Made by a program: the position numbers and the translations under genes. The notes under the pieces are model-generated. The model was not told the DNA's origin, ran no database searches, and saw only the letters and a program-made list of their open reading frames with translations. From assembly GCA_023511835.1 (NCBI GenBank), contig JAIMAT010000011.1, forward strand, positions 1-41,439: 41,439 bases of DNA. Direction: 5' to 3'. Position 1 is the first letter of the stretch. Each line of letters opens with the position of its first letter. Below are positions 17,144 to 25,953 of the stretch, in pieces. Source of the stretch: Bacillota bacterium. GTDB lineage: Bacteria > Bacillota > Sulfobacillia > JAIMAT01.

Positions 17144-17920
17144 CTAGAGGACCCCGCGGATCTCCCGGCTGAGGGCGGCGCAGTGCTCCCGCACCAGCCG
17201 GCCCACCTCCTCCACGCGCTCGTCGGGCATGCGGAAGAGGGGGGCGGCGACGCTGATGGCGCCCACCGGGCCGTCCGAGCCGAGGATGGCGCCGCCGACG
17301 CAGCGCAGGAACTCCTCGTGCTCGGCGTTGTCGATGGTGTAGCCGCGCTCCAGCGAGCGGGCAAGGTCCGCCTCCAGCTGCTCGCGGGAGGCCAGCGTGT
17401 TGGGCGTGTAGGCGCGCAGCTCCAGGCTCTCCAGGATCCTCTCGCGCTGCTTCGGCTCCATCCAGGCCAGGAGCGCCTTGCCCACGCCGGTGCAGTAGAG
17501 CGGGGCCGTCTTGCCGACCTTGGAGTACATGCGGATGCTGTGGACGCTCTCGTACTTCATGGCGTACATGACCTGGTTCCGGTGGAGTACGCCCAGGTGG
17601 ACGGTCTCCCCCGTCTCGCGCCAGATGGCCTCCAGGTGCGGCTTGGCCACGTCGCGCAGGCGGAGGGAGGCGAGGGCGCTGGCGCTCACCTCCAGCAGCC
17701 CCAGCCCCAGCTTGTAGTTGCCCGTGCCCTCGTCGACGGTCACCCACGACTCCTCGCGCAGCGTGGCCAAGAGCCGGTAGACGCTGGACTTGGGCAGGCC
17801 CAGGCTGCGCGCCAGCTCGGTCAGCGGGGCGCCCTCCTCCCGCTGGCCGAGGAGCTTGAGGAGCTGCACCGCCCGCAGGACGGAGCGGATCTGGGCGGCC
17901 TCCTGGTAGCTCGTCGCCAT
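17144..17920 (-). CDS. IclR-family transcriptional regulator of the sugar-acid operon
   Basis: A 258-residue IclR-type regulator. The N-terminal winged helix (about residues 10-70) includes LTELARSLGLPKSSVYRLLATL. The C-terminal effector domain (about 80-250) has typical segments such as GKALLAWM and SVAAPLFRM. IclR proteins bind small acids and either repress or activate the adjacent catabolic operon. This gene lies inside the operon it probably controls, between dgoD and the aldolase gene. The likely target is the pair of tandem dyads at 25911-25946 upstream of the first gene. The ATG at 17920 has GGGAGG about ten bases upstream. In E. coli the galactonate operon is run by a GntR protein, so an IclR regulator is a local variation. 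Confidence 0.93.
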   Translation of the reverse strand: MATSYQEAAQIRSVLRAVQLLKLLGQREEGAPLTELARSLGLPKSSVYRLLATLREESWVTVDEGTGNYKLGLGLLEVSASALASLRLRDVAKPHLEAIWRETGETVHLGVLHRNQVMYAMKYESVHSIRMYSKVGKTAPLYCTGVGKALLAWMEPKQRERILESLELRAYTPNTLASREQLEADLARSLERGYTIDNAEHEEFLRCVGGAILGSDGPVGAISVAAPLFRMPDERVEEVGRLVREHCAALSREIRGVL

Positions 17921-17970
17921 GCCGCCGCGACCTCCCGTGGGGGGCGACCGCCTCGCCGACGCCTCCCCGG

Positions 17971-19119
17971 CTACCATTCCGCCACGCTCCCGTCGGGCAG
18001 GCGCCAGACCGGGTTGTGCCAGCGGAGCGCGGGCGAGGCGGAGGCGCGGATGGCTTCCTCGCGCAGCTCGATGCCCAGGCCGGGCCCCTCGGGGAGCGCG
18101 ATGGTGCCGTCCGTGGGGACGAGCCAGGACGCGTCGGCGAGGTAGGTCTCCAAATCTGCTTCCATATTGTAGTGGATGCCGAGGCTCTCCTCCTGGATGA
18201 AGGCGTTGGGCGTCGAGGCGTCCACCTGGAGCGCCGCGGCCAAAGCCACCGGCCCCAGCGGGCAGTGGGGCGCCACCGCCACGTCGTAGGCCTCGGCCAT
18301 GGCGGCGATCTTGCGCACCTCCCAGATGCCGCCGGCGTGCGAGACGTCGGGCTGGATGACGGCCACGCCGCCCGCCGCCAGCAGGTCGCGGAACTGCCAG
18401 CGCGTGTAGAGGCGCTCGCCGGTGGCCAGGGGGATGCGCGTCTTCCGCGCCAGCTCGGGCAGCGCGAAGGCGTGCTCGGGGAGGACCGGCTCCTCGACGA
18501 AGAGCGGCTCCAGCTCCTCCAGCGCCGCCAGCAGCCGCACGGCCTCGGCCTGGTGGACGCGGCCGTGGAAGTCGAGCGCCACGTCCACCTCCCAGCCCAC
18601 CGCCTCGCGCACGGCGCGGACACGGCGGACCACCTCGCGCACCAGCGCCGGCGACTCCAGGTAGGCGGTCTCCGCCGTGGCGTTCATCTTGATCGCCCGG
18701 TAGCCCATGGCCACGCGCTGGCGCGCCTGGTCGGCGGCCTCCTCGGGGCGGTCGCCGCCCACCCAGGCGTAAACCTTCATGCGCTCGCGGACGCGCCCGC
18801 CCAGGAGCTCGTAGACCGGCACGCCCAGGGCGCGCGCCTTGATGTCCCAGAGCGCCTGCTCGATGCCCGAGAGGGCGCTGGTCAGGACCGGCCCGCCGCG
18901 GTAGAAGCCGCCCCGGTAGAGGACCTGGAAGAGGTCCTCCACCCGGCGGGGGTCGCTGCCCAGCACGTACTCCATCAGCTCCTCCACCGCGCGCGCCACG
19001 GTGGAGGCACGCCCCTCCACGATGGGCTCGCCCCAGCCCACCAGGCCGTCGTCCGTCTCCAGCCTCAGGAAGAGCCACCGGGGCGGAACCGGGAAGAGCT
19101 CCGCGCGCGCCACCCGCAT
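17971..19119 (-). CDS. dgoD: D-galactonate dehydratase
   Basis: A 382-residue enolase-superfamily (mandelate racemase group) enzyme that dehydrates D-galactonate to 2-keto-3-deoxygalactonate. Key residues occur at the same numbers as I recall for E. coli DgoD: metal ligands Asp183, Glu209 and Glu235, catalytic His185 (DFHGRV) and His285 (APHCPLGP), and Glu310. The opening (PPRWLFLRLETDDGLVGWG) and the ending (WRLPDGSVAEW) closely follow DgoD. This is the most specific functional marker in the operon. It is followed by the IclR gene after about 50 bases and preceded by the kinase gene, 33 bases upstream. Some related dehydratases act on other sugar acids, so the exact isomer should be treated as likely, not proven. 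Confidence 0.95.
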   Translation of the reverse strand: MRVARAELFPVPPRWLFLRLETDDGLVGWGEPIVEGRASTVARAVEELMEYVLGSDPRRVEDLFQVLYRGGFYRGGPVLTSALSGIEQALWDIKARALGVPVYELLGGRVRERMKVYAWVGGDRPEEAADQARQRVAMGYRAIKMNATAETAYLESPALVREVVRRVRAVREAVGWEVDVALDFHGRVHQAEAVRLLAALEELEPLFVEEPVLPEHAFALPELARKTRIPLATGERLYTRWQFRDLLAAGGVAVIQPDVSHAGGIWEVRKIAAMAEAYDVAVAPHCPLGPVALAAALQVDASTPNAFIQEESLGIHYNMEADLETYLADASWLVPTDGTIALPEGPGLGIELREEAIRASASPALRWHNPVWRLPDGSVAEW

Positions 19120-19152
19120 CCGCTCACCACCTCCCCCTCTCCGTCTGCGCCC

Positions 19153-20103
19153 TCAGCGCTGCAGCGCCGGGCCGCGCAGGAGCGCCTCCAGCTCCTCCCG
19201 GTAGGGCGCCCCCTCGAAGTCGCCGCCCGTGCGCACGGCCATGGCGCCGGCCAGGTGCCCCGCCTCCACCGCCTCGCGCCAGGAGGCGCCGCCCAGGCGC
19301 CAGGCGGTGACGGCGGCGGCGAAGGCGTCGCCCGCCCCGAAGGGGCTGACCGGCCGCCTGGCGTAGACCGGCTCCACCCGCTCCACCGCCCCGTCCGGCG
19401 TGCGGATCTCCGTCGGCCGGCGACCGCGCCGCAGGACGAGGACCGTCCCGTGGCGGGCGGCCAGCCCGGCCAGCTCCTCCACCTCCAGGCCCAGGGCGCG
19501 GACCTCCTCCTCGGTGGCGAAGAAGGTGGCCGCGCGCGGCAGGGCGTAGGCCAGGATCTCGCGCCAGCGCTCCGGCCCGCCCAGGCGCAGGCGGACGTTC
19601 AGGTCGAAGCTGCGCCACTCCAGCTGCCGCCCCTCCTCCAGGAGCTGGGCGGCCGCCTGGTCGAGGCCGTCCTGGCGGCAGAGGGAGATGCCCGTCACGT
19701 GGAAGCCGCGCGCCCCGACGAGCGCCTCGCGCAGGCGGGCGCCGCCGCGGTAGAAGCCGCCGGCGCTTCCTCTGCGCAGGTAGAGGACCGAGGGCTCGCC
19801 GTCGAGGCCGGGCAGGTCCTTCACCATCAGCCCCGTGGGCCGCTCGGGGTCGCTCTCCACCCCCGCCACGTCCACCCCCTCGGCCCGGGCCGCCCGGAGC
19901 ACCCGCCGGCCGAAGGGGTCGGCGCCCACCGCCCCCAGGAAGCGGGCGGGCACGCCCAGGCGGACCAGCCCGACGGCGTAGTTGAGCTCGGCGCCCACCA
20001 CGTGGAGCGCCAGGCTGGACGCGTCCTCCACGCGGGAGTCGCCGGCGTCCAGGGCGACCAGCGCCTCGCCGACCGTGACCACTGCTGCAACGGGTTCCGA
20101 CAC
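19153..20103 (-). CDS. PfkB-family 2-keto-3-deoxy sugar-acid kinase
   Basis: A 316-residue ribokinase-family (PfkB) kinase. The C-terminal signature FGAGDAFAA carries the catalytic base Asp259, and the KDG-kinase-type segment FDLNVRLRL is present. It most likely phosphorylates the product of the neighbouring dehydratase (2-keto-3-deoxygalactonate) to the substrate of the aldolase gene. E. coli uses an unrelated DgoK for this step, so the PfkB enzyme would be a non-orthologous replacement. The GTG start at 20103 has GGGGGAG five bases upstream. KDG rather than KDGal specificity cannot be excluded from sequence. Confidence 0.9.
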   Translation of the reverse strand: MSEPVAAVVTVGEALVALDAGDSRVEDASSLALHVVGAELNYAVGLVRLGVPARFLGAVGADPFGRRVLRAARAEGVDVAGVESDPERPTGLMVKDLPGLDGEPSVLYLRRGSAGGFYRGGARLREALVGARGFHVTGISLCRQDGLDQAAAQLLEEGRQLEWRSFDLNVRLRLGGPERWREILAYALPRAATFFATEEEVRALGLEVEELAGLAARHGTVLVLRRGRRPTEIRTPDGAVERVEPVYARRPVSPFGAGDAFAAAVTAWRLGGASWREAVEAGHLAGAMAVRTGGDFEGAPYREELEALLRGPALQR

Positions 20104-20192
20104 GCTCGCTCCCCCTCGCGCCGGGCGCCCCGCGGGGACCGCCCGGCGGGCGCCGGGCCGCGGGCGCTCGCTCCCGCGGCCCGGCCCCCTGC

Positions 20193-21404
20193 TCAGCGCG
20201 ATCCCTGGATCAGGTTGTCATAGACCCACTGGACGTCGAACTTGGCGTCGGCCACCGCCGAGACCGGGGTGCCCTTGTACTCGGCCAGCTTGTCCTTGGT
20301 GATGACCAGCGGCTGGAGCCAGAGCTGGTGGTTGACCTTCTCGCCCTTCAGGATGAACTGGGCGACGTAGAAGGCCAGCTCGCCCACCTGCGGGAAGGTG
20401 GAGTAGGACCAGGTGGAGTCGAAGTACTTGTCCCGGTTCTGCCACCACCACTGCAGGAAGGCGCCCCGGTTGTCGCCCACCATCAGCGGCACCGGCCGCC
20501 CGGCCGCCTGGAAGGCCTGGACCACGCCGTAGTTGCCGCCGTTGATGAGGACCGCGTCCACCTTGGGCAGGTTGGGCAAGAGGCCGGCCACCGCCGACTG
20601 CGCGGTGGCGTCGTCCCAGTTGCCGTAGACGGTGCCGACCACGTGGATGTCCGGGTACTGCTTGAGCACCTCCATCCAGCCCTGGTACTCGCCGTCGTCG
20701 ATGGAGGTGCCGGCCAGGCCGCGGACCACCAGCACGTTCCCCTTGCCGTTCAGCTGCTTGACGATGTAGTCGGCCAGCATCTTGCCGAAGTCGACGAAGT
20801 TCCAGTTGAGCACGTAGGCCTCGGGCGCGGTCACCGGCGTGTCGAAGTTGACCACGGGGATGCCCGCCTGGGTCGCCTTGGCGATGACCGCGTTGAGACC
20901 GGTGCTGGAGGAGGCGTCGACCAGGATCACGTCGACCTTCTTGAGGATCAGGTCGTTGATCTGGGCGATCTGCTGCGTCGTGCTGTTGCCGGCGTAGGTG
21001 TAGATGACCTTGCCGATCTGGTGGCACTGGATGGCCCGGTCGATGGCGCGGGTCATGTCATCCTGCATGGTCTTGCGCCAGCTGTTGCCCAGGAAGGCGA
21101 AGGAGACGCCCACCGTGGCGCTGGGCGCGTTGAAGCCGAAGGGGTTCTGGCACTCCCCGCCCGTGCTGCTGCCGCCGCTGCCGCTGCCGCCAGCGGAGCC
21201 GCCGCTGCTCCCCGAGCCGCCCGAGGCGGTGGAGGTGCCGGCGGAGGAGCCGGAGGTGGCGCTGGTGGCGCCGCCGCCGGTGCCGGAGCTGCTCTTCGTC
21301 GACGGGCTGCCGCCGCAGGCGGCGGTCAGGCCGACCAGCGCCAGCACCGTCAGGCCGGCCAGAAGCCGCCGCAAGAGCGCACCCTGCACGATTCGTCGCA
21401 ACAT
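20193..21404 (-). CDS. Sugar ABC transporter substrate-binding lipoprotein
   Basis: A 403-residue extracellular binding protein of the RbsB/Peripla_BP_4 group. The signal peptide ends in a lipobox (LTAAC, Cys30), so the mature protein is a lipoprotein. A Ser/Gly/Thr-rich linker of about 50 residues follows, probably a spacer from the membrane. The ligand-binding domain begins near TVGVSFAFLGNSWRK and includes DVILVDASSS and VPLMVGDNRGA. Binding proteins of this class usually carry neutral aldoses. The gene lies between the MBL hydrolase and the kinase genes, separated from its permeases by the hydrolase gene. There are 89 bases between it and the kinase. Confidence 0.93.
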   Translation of the reverse strand: MLRRIVQGALLRRLLAGLTVLALVGLTAACGGSPSTKSSSGTGGGATSATSGSSAGTSTASGGSGSSGGSAGGSGSGGSSTGGECQNPFGFNAPSATVGVSFAFLGNSWRKTMQDDMTRAIDRAIQCHQIGKVIYTYAGNSTTQQIAQINDLILKKVDVILVDASSSTGLNAVIAKATQAGIPVVNFDTPVTAPEAYVLNWNFVDFGKMLADYIVKQLNGKGNVLVVRGLAGTSIDDGEYQGWMEVLKQYPDIHVVGTVYGNWDDATAQSAVAGLLPNLPKVDAVLINGGNYGVVQAFQAAGRPVPLMVGDNRGAFLQWWWQNRDKYFDSTWSYSTFPQVGELAFYVAQFILKGEKVNHQLWLQPLVITKDKLAEYKGTPVSAVADAKFDVQWVYDNLIQGSR

Positions 21405-21446
21405 CCCTCGACCTCTCCTTCCGAGATCTGGTCCAGCGAGATCTGG

Positions 21447-22322
21447 TCAAGCGTGGGACCGCTGGGCGCCGAAAGCTCCCGATCGCGTCGCTGCCTCCGC
21501 CGCTCTCCGCTCCCCCCCTTCGCCCGCCGCCTCCCCGTCGAAGGCGAGCAGCGTCCGCTCGCCGCGCACCGGCAGGAGGAGCGCGGGCCCCCCCTGCACG
21601 GCCACCGCGCGGGCCAGGCGGCCCACGTCGCCCTCGTTGCCGCGGAAGGCCTCGTAGTGCATGGGGACGAGCAGGCGGACGCCCGCCTCCAGGGCGAGCC
21701 GGGCGGCCTCCCGCTCGTCCATGTTGCCGACGATGCCGGCGGCCTCCCGGTAGGCGTCGCGGCCGTTGACCGGCAGCAGCGCCACGTCGGCGCCGAGGCC
21801 GGCCACCGCCTCGGCCAGGCCGGGGTAGACCAGGCCGTCGCCCGCGTGGAAGAGGCGGACGCCGCCCGCCTCGACCACGTAGCCCAGGAAGCGCGCCCGC
21901 TCCGGCGGGCCGCCGAAGTCGTAGGCGCCGGACCAGCCGGGGCCGCCCACCCCGTGCAGGGCGGGCAGCGCGCGGAGGCGGAAGCCCCCCACCTCCCGCC
22001 ACGCCCCCGGGGCGACGCCCTCCACCCGCTCGGCCGGCAGGCCGCCGGCCAGCGCCAGCGGGCGGACCGGCTCGGGCACCAGCACCCGCGGCCGGCCCCC
22101 CGCCTCCAGCAGCGCGCGCAGGAAGGGCAGGTCCAGGTGGTCGTCGTGCTCGTGCGTCGCCAGCACCACGTCCACGCCGGCCAGCCGCGCCGCCTCCACC
22201 GGGGGCGGGTAGAGCCGCCCGGGGTGGTCGGAGAGGAAGGGGTCGACGAGAAGCTTCCTCCCGCCCGGCTCCTCCAGGAGGAAGCCGGCCTGTCCCAGCC
22301 AGGTCAGCCACAGGAAACGCAT
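21447..22322 (-). CDS. UlaG-like metallo-beta-lactamase-fold hydrolase, possible sugar lactonase
   Basis: A 291-residue MBL-fold protein with the metal motif HEHDDH (His57, His59, Asp61, His62). Further likely ligands are in PALHGV, FHAGDG and LVPMHYEAF. It resembles UlaG, which opens L-ascorbate-6-phosphate lactone, and the broad UPF0173/YtnP-like MBL group. Within this operon a lactone-opening step is needed if the imported sugar is oxidised by the dehydrogenase at the operon's end. This gene is the only lactonase candidate seen. That role is inference. No signal peptide is present, so it acts in the cytoplasm. It begins 15 bases after the permease stop. Confidence 0.88.
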   Translation of the reverse strand: MRFLWLTWLGQAGFLLEEPGGRKLLVDPFLSDHPGRLYPPPVEAARLAGVDVVLATHEHDDHLDLPFLRALLEAGGRPRVLVPEPVRPLALAGGLPAERVEGVAPGAWREVGGFRLRALPALHGVGGPGWSGAYDFGGPPERARFLGYVVEAGGVRLFHAGDGLVYPGLAEAVAGLGADVALLPVNGRDAYREAAGIVGNMDEREAARLALEAGVRLLVPMHYEAFRGNEGDVGRLARAVAVQGGPALLLPVRGERTLLAFDGEAAGEGGERRAAEAATRSGAFGAQRSHA

Positions 22323-22337
22323 CGCCCGGACCCCCCT

Positions 22338-23291
22338 TCACCCCGCCCTGCGCAGCGCGAGGACGAGGATGATCATGGCGCCCTCCAGCACGTTGCGGGC
22401 GCCGGCGCTCAGCCCGGTGGCCTGCATGCCCGTCTCCAGGAAGCGGAGCAGCACCGCCCCGCCGAAGACGCCCAGCGCCGTGCTCCGCCCGCCGGCGATG
22501 AGCGAGCCGCCCAGCACCACGGCGGCGATGGAGCCCAGCTGGTAGGGGCTGCCCATGCCCAGGAAGGCGCCGCCCGCGTAGGCGCCCAGCAGCACCCCGC
22601 CCAGCGAGGCGGCCAGCGAGGAGAGGACGTACGAGAGGAAGCGGACCCGCCCCACCCGGATCCCCGTCAGCTCCGCCGCCGCCTCGCTCTGCCCGCCGGC
22701 CTCCAGGTGCCGCCCGTAGCGCGTGTGCTGGAGGAGCAGCCCGGCCAGCGCCGTCAGGAGGAGCGAGAGCCAGAGCATGTCCGGCAGGCCGAGGAGTGAG
22801 CCGTGCACCCAGCGCGCCAGCGCCGGGCTGGGCGCGCCGCCCTGGCCGACGCCGTAGTAGAGCTGGATGAGCGAGTCGAGCATGAAGCCGGTGGCCAGCG
22901 TGGCCACCATGGCCGGCAGGCGGAGGCCGACCACCAGCGCGCCGTTGACCGCCCCCAGCAGCAGCCCGGCGCCCAGCGCCGCCCCCACGCCGGCCAGCAT
23001 GGCCGCCCCGTCCCGCCCGTGCGCCACCGTCGCCTGGAGGATGGCGGCCAGCGTCACCATGCCCGAGACCGAGAGGTCGATGCCGCCCGCCCCGCCGGTG
23101 ATGACCAGCATCTGGCCCAGCCCCACCACCACCAGGAAGCCGGCCAGCCCCAGGTTGGTGACCAGCGCCTCCCAGCTGAGGCGCTGCTGCAGCACCGCCG
23201 TCGCCAGGTAGGCGACCGCGCCGCCCGCCAGCGACCAGATCCAGGCCCAGCCGCGCAGGCGGCGCGTCACGGCCGCGGCGCGCGCGCTCAT
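22338..23291 (-). CDS. Sugar ABC transporter permease (RbsC type)
   Basis: A 317-residue permease of the BPD_transp_2/RbsC family with about 8-10 hydrophobic segments. The conserved GGIDLSVSGMVTLAA segment near the first third is diagnostic (family GxxDLSVG). Its ATG overlaps the stop of the fused ATPase-permease gene by four bases, so translation is coupled. It presumably pairs with the permease domain of that protein to form a heterodimeric channel. The open frame continues far upstream, but that part is antisense-like sequence; the start at 23291 is set by the overlap and by the family N-terminus. Confidence 0.93.
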   Translation of the reverse strand: MSARAAAVTRRLRGWAWIWSLAGGAVAYLATAVLQQRLSWEALVTNLGLAGFLVVVGLGQMLVITGGAGGIDLSVSGMVTLAAILQATVAHGRDGAAMLAGVGAALGAGLLLGAVNGALVVGLRLPAMVATLATGFMLDSLIQLYYGVGQGGAPSPALARWVHGSLLGLPDMLWLSLLLTALAGLLLQHTRYGRHLEAGGQSEAAAELTGIRVGRVRFLSYVLSSLAASLGGVLLGAYAGGAFLGMGSPYQLGSIAAVVLGGSLIAGGRSTALGVFGGAVLLRFLETGMQATGLSAGARNVLEGAMIILVLALRRAG

Positions 23292-25879
23292 GCCTCCGCC
23301 TCCTTCCCCAGCGCCAGGCGGAGCGCCAGCACCGCCACCAGCGCCAGCCCCTCGATGAGCGAGGCGTAGTTGACGTTGACCGAGGCCAGGCCCAGGAGCG
23401 CCTCCAGCAGGCTGAAGAGGAGCGCGCCCAGGACGGCGCCCGCCGGCTCGACGCGCCCGCCGGAGAAGGAGCCGCCGCCCACGATGACGGCGGCGATGCC
23501 CAGGAGCGTCGCCGGCTGCGAGGCGAGCGCGTCGGCCGAGGAGGTGAGGGCGGTGACGGCGAGGCCGGCCAGCGTCGCCCAGAAGCCCGCCGCCGCATAG
23601 GCGGCCAGGCGCGCCGCCACCGCCGCCCGCACCGCACCCACGCGCAGCGCCAGGTGGTCGGCGTTCTCCCCCGCCGCGCGCAGGCGGACACCCAGGCGCG
23701 TGCGGAAGAGGAGGAGGGCGTTGGCCAGGGCGGCCAGCCCGCCCACCACCAGCGGCTCGGGGAGGAGCGGGAGGCTGGCGTTGCCCGCGGCCAGGAGCCA
23801 GGCGGGCGCGCTTCCTCCCGGCGTGGGCAGGATGACCAGGGCGACGCCCAGCCAGACGAAGGAAGCGCCCAGCGTCACCACGATGGCCGGCACGCGCCGG
23901 AGGGCGACCACCAGCCCCTGGGCGACGTAGAGGAGCCAGGCCAGGAGGAGCGCCGCCGCGCCCAGCGCCGGCCGCTGGACGAGCCAGGTGGCCGAGAGGG
24001 CGTTGACCAGGCCCATGTAGGCGCCCAGGCCGAGGTCGATGTCGCCCACGGCGATGACCATCAGCTCGCTGGCCGCGGCCAGGAGGACGGGCGTGAAGGA
24101 GCTGACGAGCACCGGGAGCCCTGCCGGCAGGAGCGCCGAGGGCTCCACCAGCGCGATGCCCGCCGTCACCAGCAGCACCGCCACCGCCGCCAGCAGCCAG
24201 CCCGCCTCGCCCAGCCGGAGCCGGAGCCGGCCGCCGCCCAGCGCCCCGGCCGCCGGGCGATCGCGCCCTTCCGCCCGGGCCGGCGCGCCGGTCCCGCCCG
24301 CGCCGCCCCCTTGGCCCGCGCCGGAGCCGGCGAAGGAGGCGGCGACGATGTTGGCGCGGGTGACCTCCCCGCCCGCCAGCTCGCGCACCAGCCGCCCCTC
24401 GCGCATGACGTAGACGCGGTCGCAGACCTCCATCTCGTCGTCGTCGCTGCTGGTCCAGACGACGGCCTTCCCCTGCTCCGCCAGGCCGCGCAGGAGGCGG
24501 TAGAACTCCTGCTTGGTTGCCGCGTCGACGCCGCGCGTGGGGTCGTCCAGGAGGAGGATCTCGGGCTCGGCCGCCAGCGCCCGGGCGATGAGCGCCTTCT
24601 GCTGGTTGCCGCCGCTCAGCGAGGTGACGGGCTCGTCGGGCTCGGCGGCGCGGATGGCGAGCCGCTCCGCCCACGCGCCGTAGAGCCGCCGCTCGCGCGC
24701 CGGCAGGACGAAGGGGCCCCAGGAAGCCCCGCCCAGGCTCCCCACGGTCACGTTGCGCAGGGTGCTCCAGAGGGCGAAGATCCCGCTCCCCCGCCGGTCC
24801 CCGCTGACCCAGGCGACCCGCCTCCCCCCGCCGGCGCCGCCGCGCTGGCGGGCGTGGCGGAGAAGCTCGCGCAGGAGCCGCGTCTGGCCTTGGCCGGCGA
24901 GGCCCGAGAGACCGACGATCTCGCCGGCGCGCACCTGCAGGGAGAGCTCGCCGGCCGCCGCGCCCTGCGGGCGGAAGTCGATGAGGAGCGGCCGCCCCTC
25001 CTCCCCCGCGCGCGAGGGGGCGGGGGAGGGCGCCGCCGGCTCGCCCGGCGCCGCTTCCTCCGCCGCCTCGGTGCGGCCGCCCATGGCCTCCACCAGGGCG
25101 GCACGGGTGAAGGCGTCGCGCGGGCCGCGCCGGACCACCTCGCCGTCGCGCAGGACCGTGATCTCGTCGCAGAAGGCGAAGACCTCGTCGAGCCGGTGGG
25201 TGATGAGGACGACGCCGACGCCGCGGTCGCGGAGGCGCTCCATGAGGCGGCCGAGCCGCTCCACCTCCTCCCGCCCCAGGGCGGCCGTGGGCTCGTCCAG
25301 GACGAGGAGGCGGAGGCCGGGCCGGCTGGCGGCCAGGGCGATCTCCAGCATCTGGCGCCGGGCCAGCGTCAGCCGCTCGACGCGCGCCTCGGGCGCGATG
25401 CCGCTGCCGGGGAAGACCTCCTCCAGGGCGGAGGCCGCGGCGCGCCGGGCGGCGGCCCGCCAGCCGCCGGCCTCGCGGGGCGCGCGTTCTGCGCCCGGGC
25501 CGGCCGGCTCCAGTGCGAAGTGCTCGTAGACGCGGAGGTTGGGGAAGACGGGGACTTCCTGGTGCGCGATGGCGATGCCCCAGGCGCGGGCCTTGCGGGC
25601 GTCCCAGGCGGCGGCCGGGAAGGTGCGGCCGTCGACCGCCACTTGCCCGCTGTCGGCGGGCAGCTCGCCGGTGAGGATGCGCATGAGCGTCGTCTTGCCC
25701 GCGCCGTTGGCGCCGAGCAGGCCGTGGACCCGCCCCGCGCGCAGCGCCAGGTCGACGCCGCGCAGGACCCGGTGGCCCCCGAAGCGCTTCTCGACGCCGC
25801 GCACCTCGACGAGGAGCTCGTTCAGGAGCTCGCCGGGCGCGGCCGTCCCCGCGGCTGCCGGCCCCTGCCGATCGTTCAC
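23288..25879 (-). CDS. Fused sugar ABC transporter protein: two ATPase domains plus permease
   Basis: An 863-residue single protein joining an RbsA-type double ATPase to an RbsC-type permease. NBD1 has Walker A GANGAGKT (about 57-64) and Walker B LLVLDEPTAAL. NBD2 (about 300-520) has the usual degenerate P-loop of RbsA second domains, a perfect signature LSGGNQQK, and LLLDDPTRGVD, where the family's DEPTRGVD Glu is Asp. A Gly/Ala-rich linker (about 530-565) leads into a membrane domain with GDIDLGLGAYMGL, the permease marker. RbsA and RbsC are normally separate chains. The GTG at 25879 is chosen because GGGAGGG lies seven bases upstream. It is the first gene of the nine-gene operon, downstream of a promoter and two dyads. 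Confidence 0.93.
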   Translation of the reverse strand: MNDRQGPAAAGTAAPGELLNELLVEVRGVEKRFGGHRVLRGVDLALRAGRVHGLLGANGAGKTTLMRILTGELPADSGQVAVDGRTFPAAAWDARKARAWGIAIAHQEVPVFPNLRVYEHFALEPAGPGAERAPREAGGWRAAARRAAASALEEVFPGSGIAPEARVERLTLARRQMLEIALAASRPGLRLLVLDEPTAALGREEVERLGRLMERLRDRGVGVVLITHRLDEVFAFCDEITVLRDGEVVRRGPRDAFTRAALVEAMGGRTEAAEEAAPGEPAAPSPAPSRAGEEGRPLLIDFRPQGAAAGELSLQVRAGEIVGLSGLAGQGQTRLLRELLRHARQRGGAGGGRRVAWVSGDRRGSGIFALWSTLRNVTVGSLGGASWGPFVLPARERRLYGAWAERLAIRAAEPDEPVTSLSGGNQQKALIARALAAEPEILLLDDPTRGVDAATKQEFYRLLRGLAEQGKAVVWTSSDDDEMEVCDRVYVMREGRLVRELAGGEVTRANIVAASFAGSGAGQGGGAGGTGAPARAEGRDRPAAGALGGGRLRLRLGEAGWLLAAVAVLLVTAGIALVEPSALLPAGLPVLVSSFTPVLLAAASELMVIAVGDIDLGLGAYMGLVNALSATWLVQRPALGAAALLLAWLLYVAQGLVVALRRVPAIVVTLGASFVWLGVALVILPTPGGSAPAWLLAAGNASLPLLPEPLVVGGLAALANALLLFRTRLGVRLRAAGENADHLALRVGAVRAAVAARLAAYAAAGFWATLAGLAVTALTSSADALASQPATLLGIAAVIVGGGSFSGGRVEPAGAVLGALLFSLLEALLGLASVNVNYASLIEGLALVAVLALRLALGKEAEA

Positions 25880-25910
25880 GGACTTCCCTCCCGGGATGCA
25901 GGCCGGTGGT

Positions 25911-25946
25911 GTTCCGTATAGCAGAACTCTGTTCTGTGTGCTGAAC
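25911..25946. promoter_or_regulatory. Tandem operator dyads, candidate IclR binding sites
   Basis: Two similar dyads lie side by side: GTTCCGTATAGCAGAAC (25911-25927) and GTTCTGTGTGCTGAAC (25931-25946). Both have arms of the form GTTCnG / CnGAAC. Their centres are about 20 bases apart, two helical turns, so two dimers could bind on one DNA face. IclR proteins often recognise TTCCG...CGGAA-like palindromes. The sites cover the start of the predicted transcript of the sugar-acid operon, suggesting repression by the operon's own IclR protein. Confidence 0.6.
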
Positions 25947-25953
25947 TGCGCAC

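Noticed and set aside
17971-19078. Open frame continuing upstream of the first IclR gene and overlapping dgoD
   Set aside because: The real dgoD frame has every catalytic residue at the expected position. The overlapping frame is Arg/Gly/Pro-rich noise.
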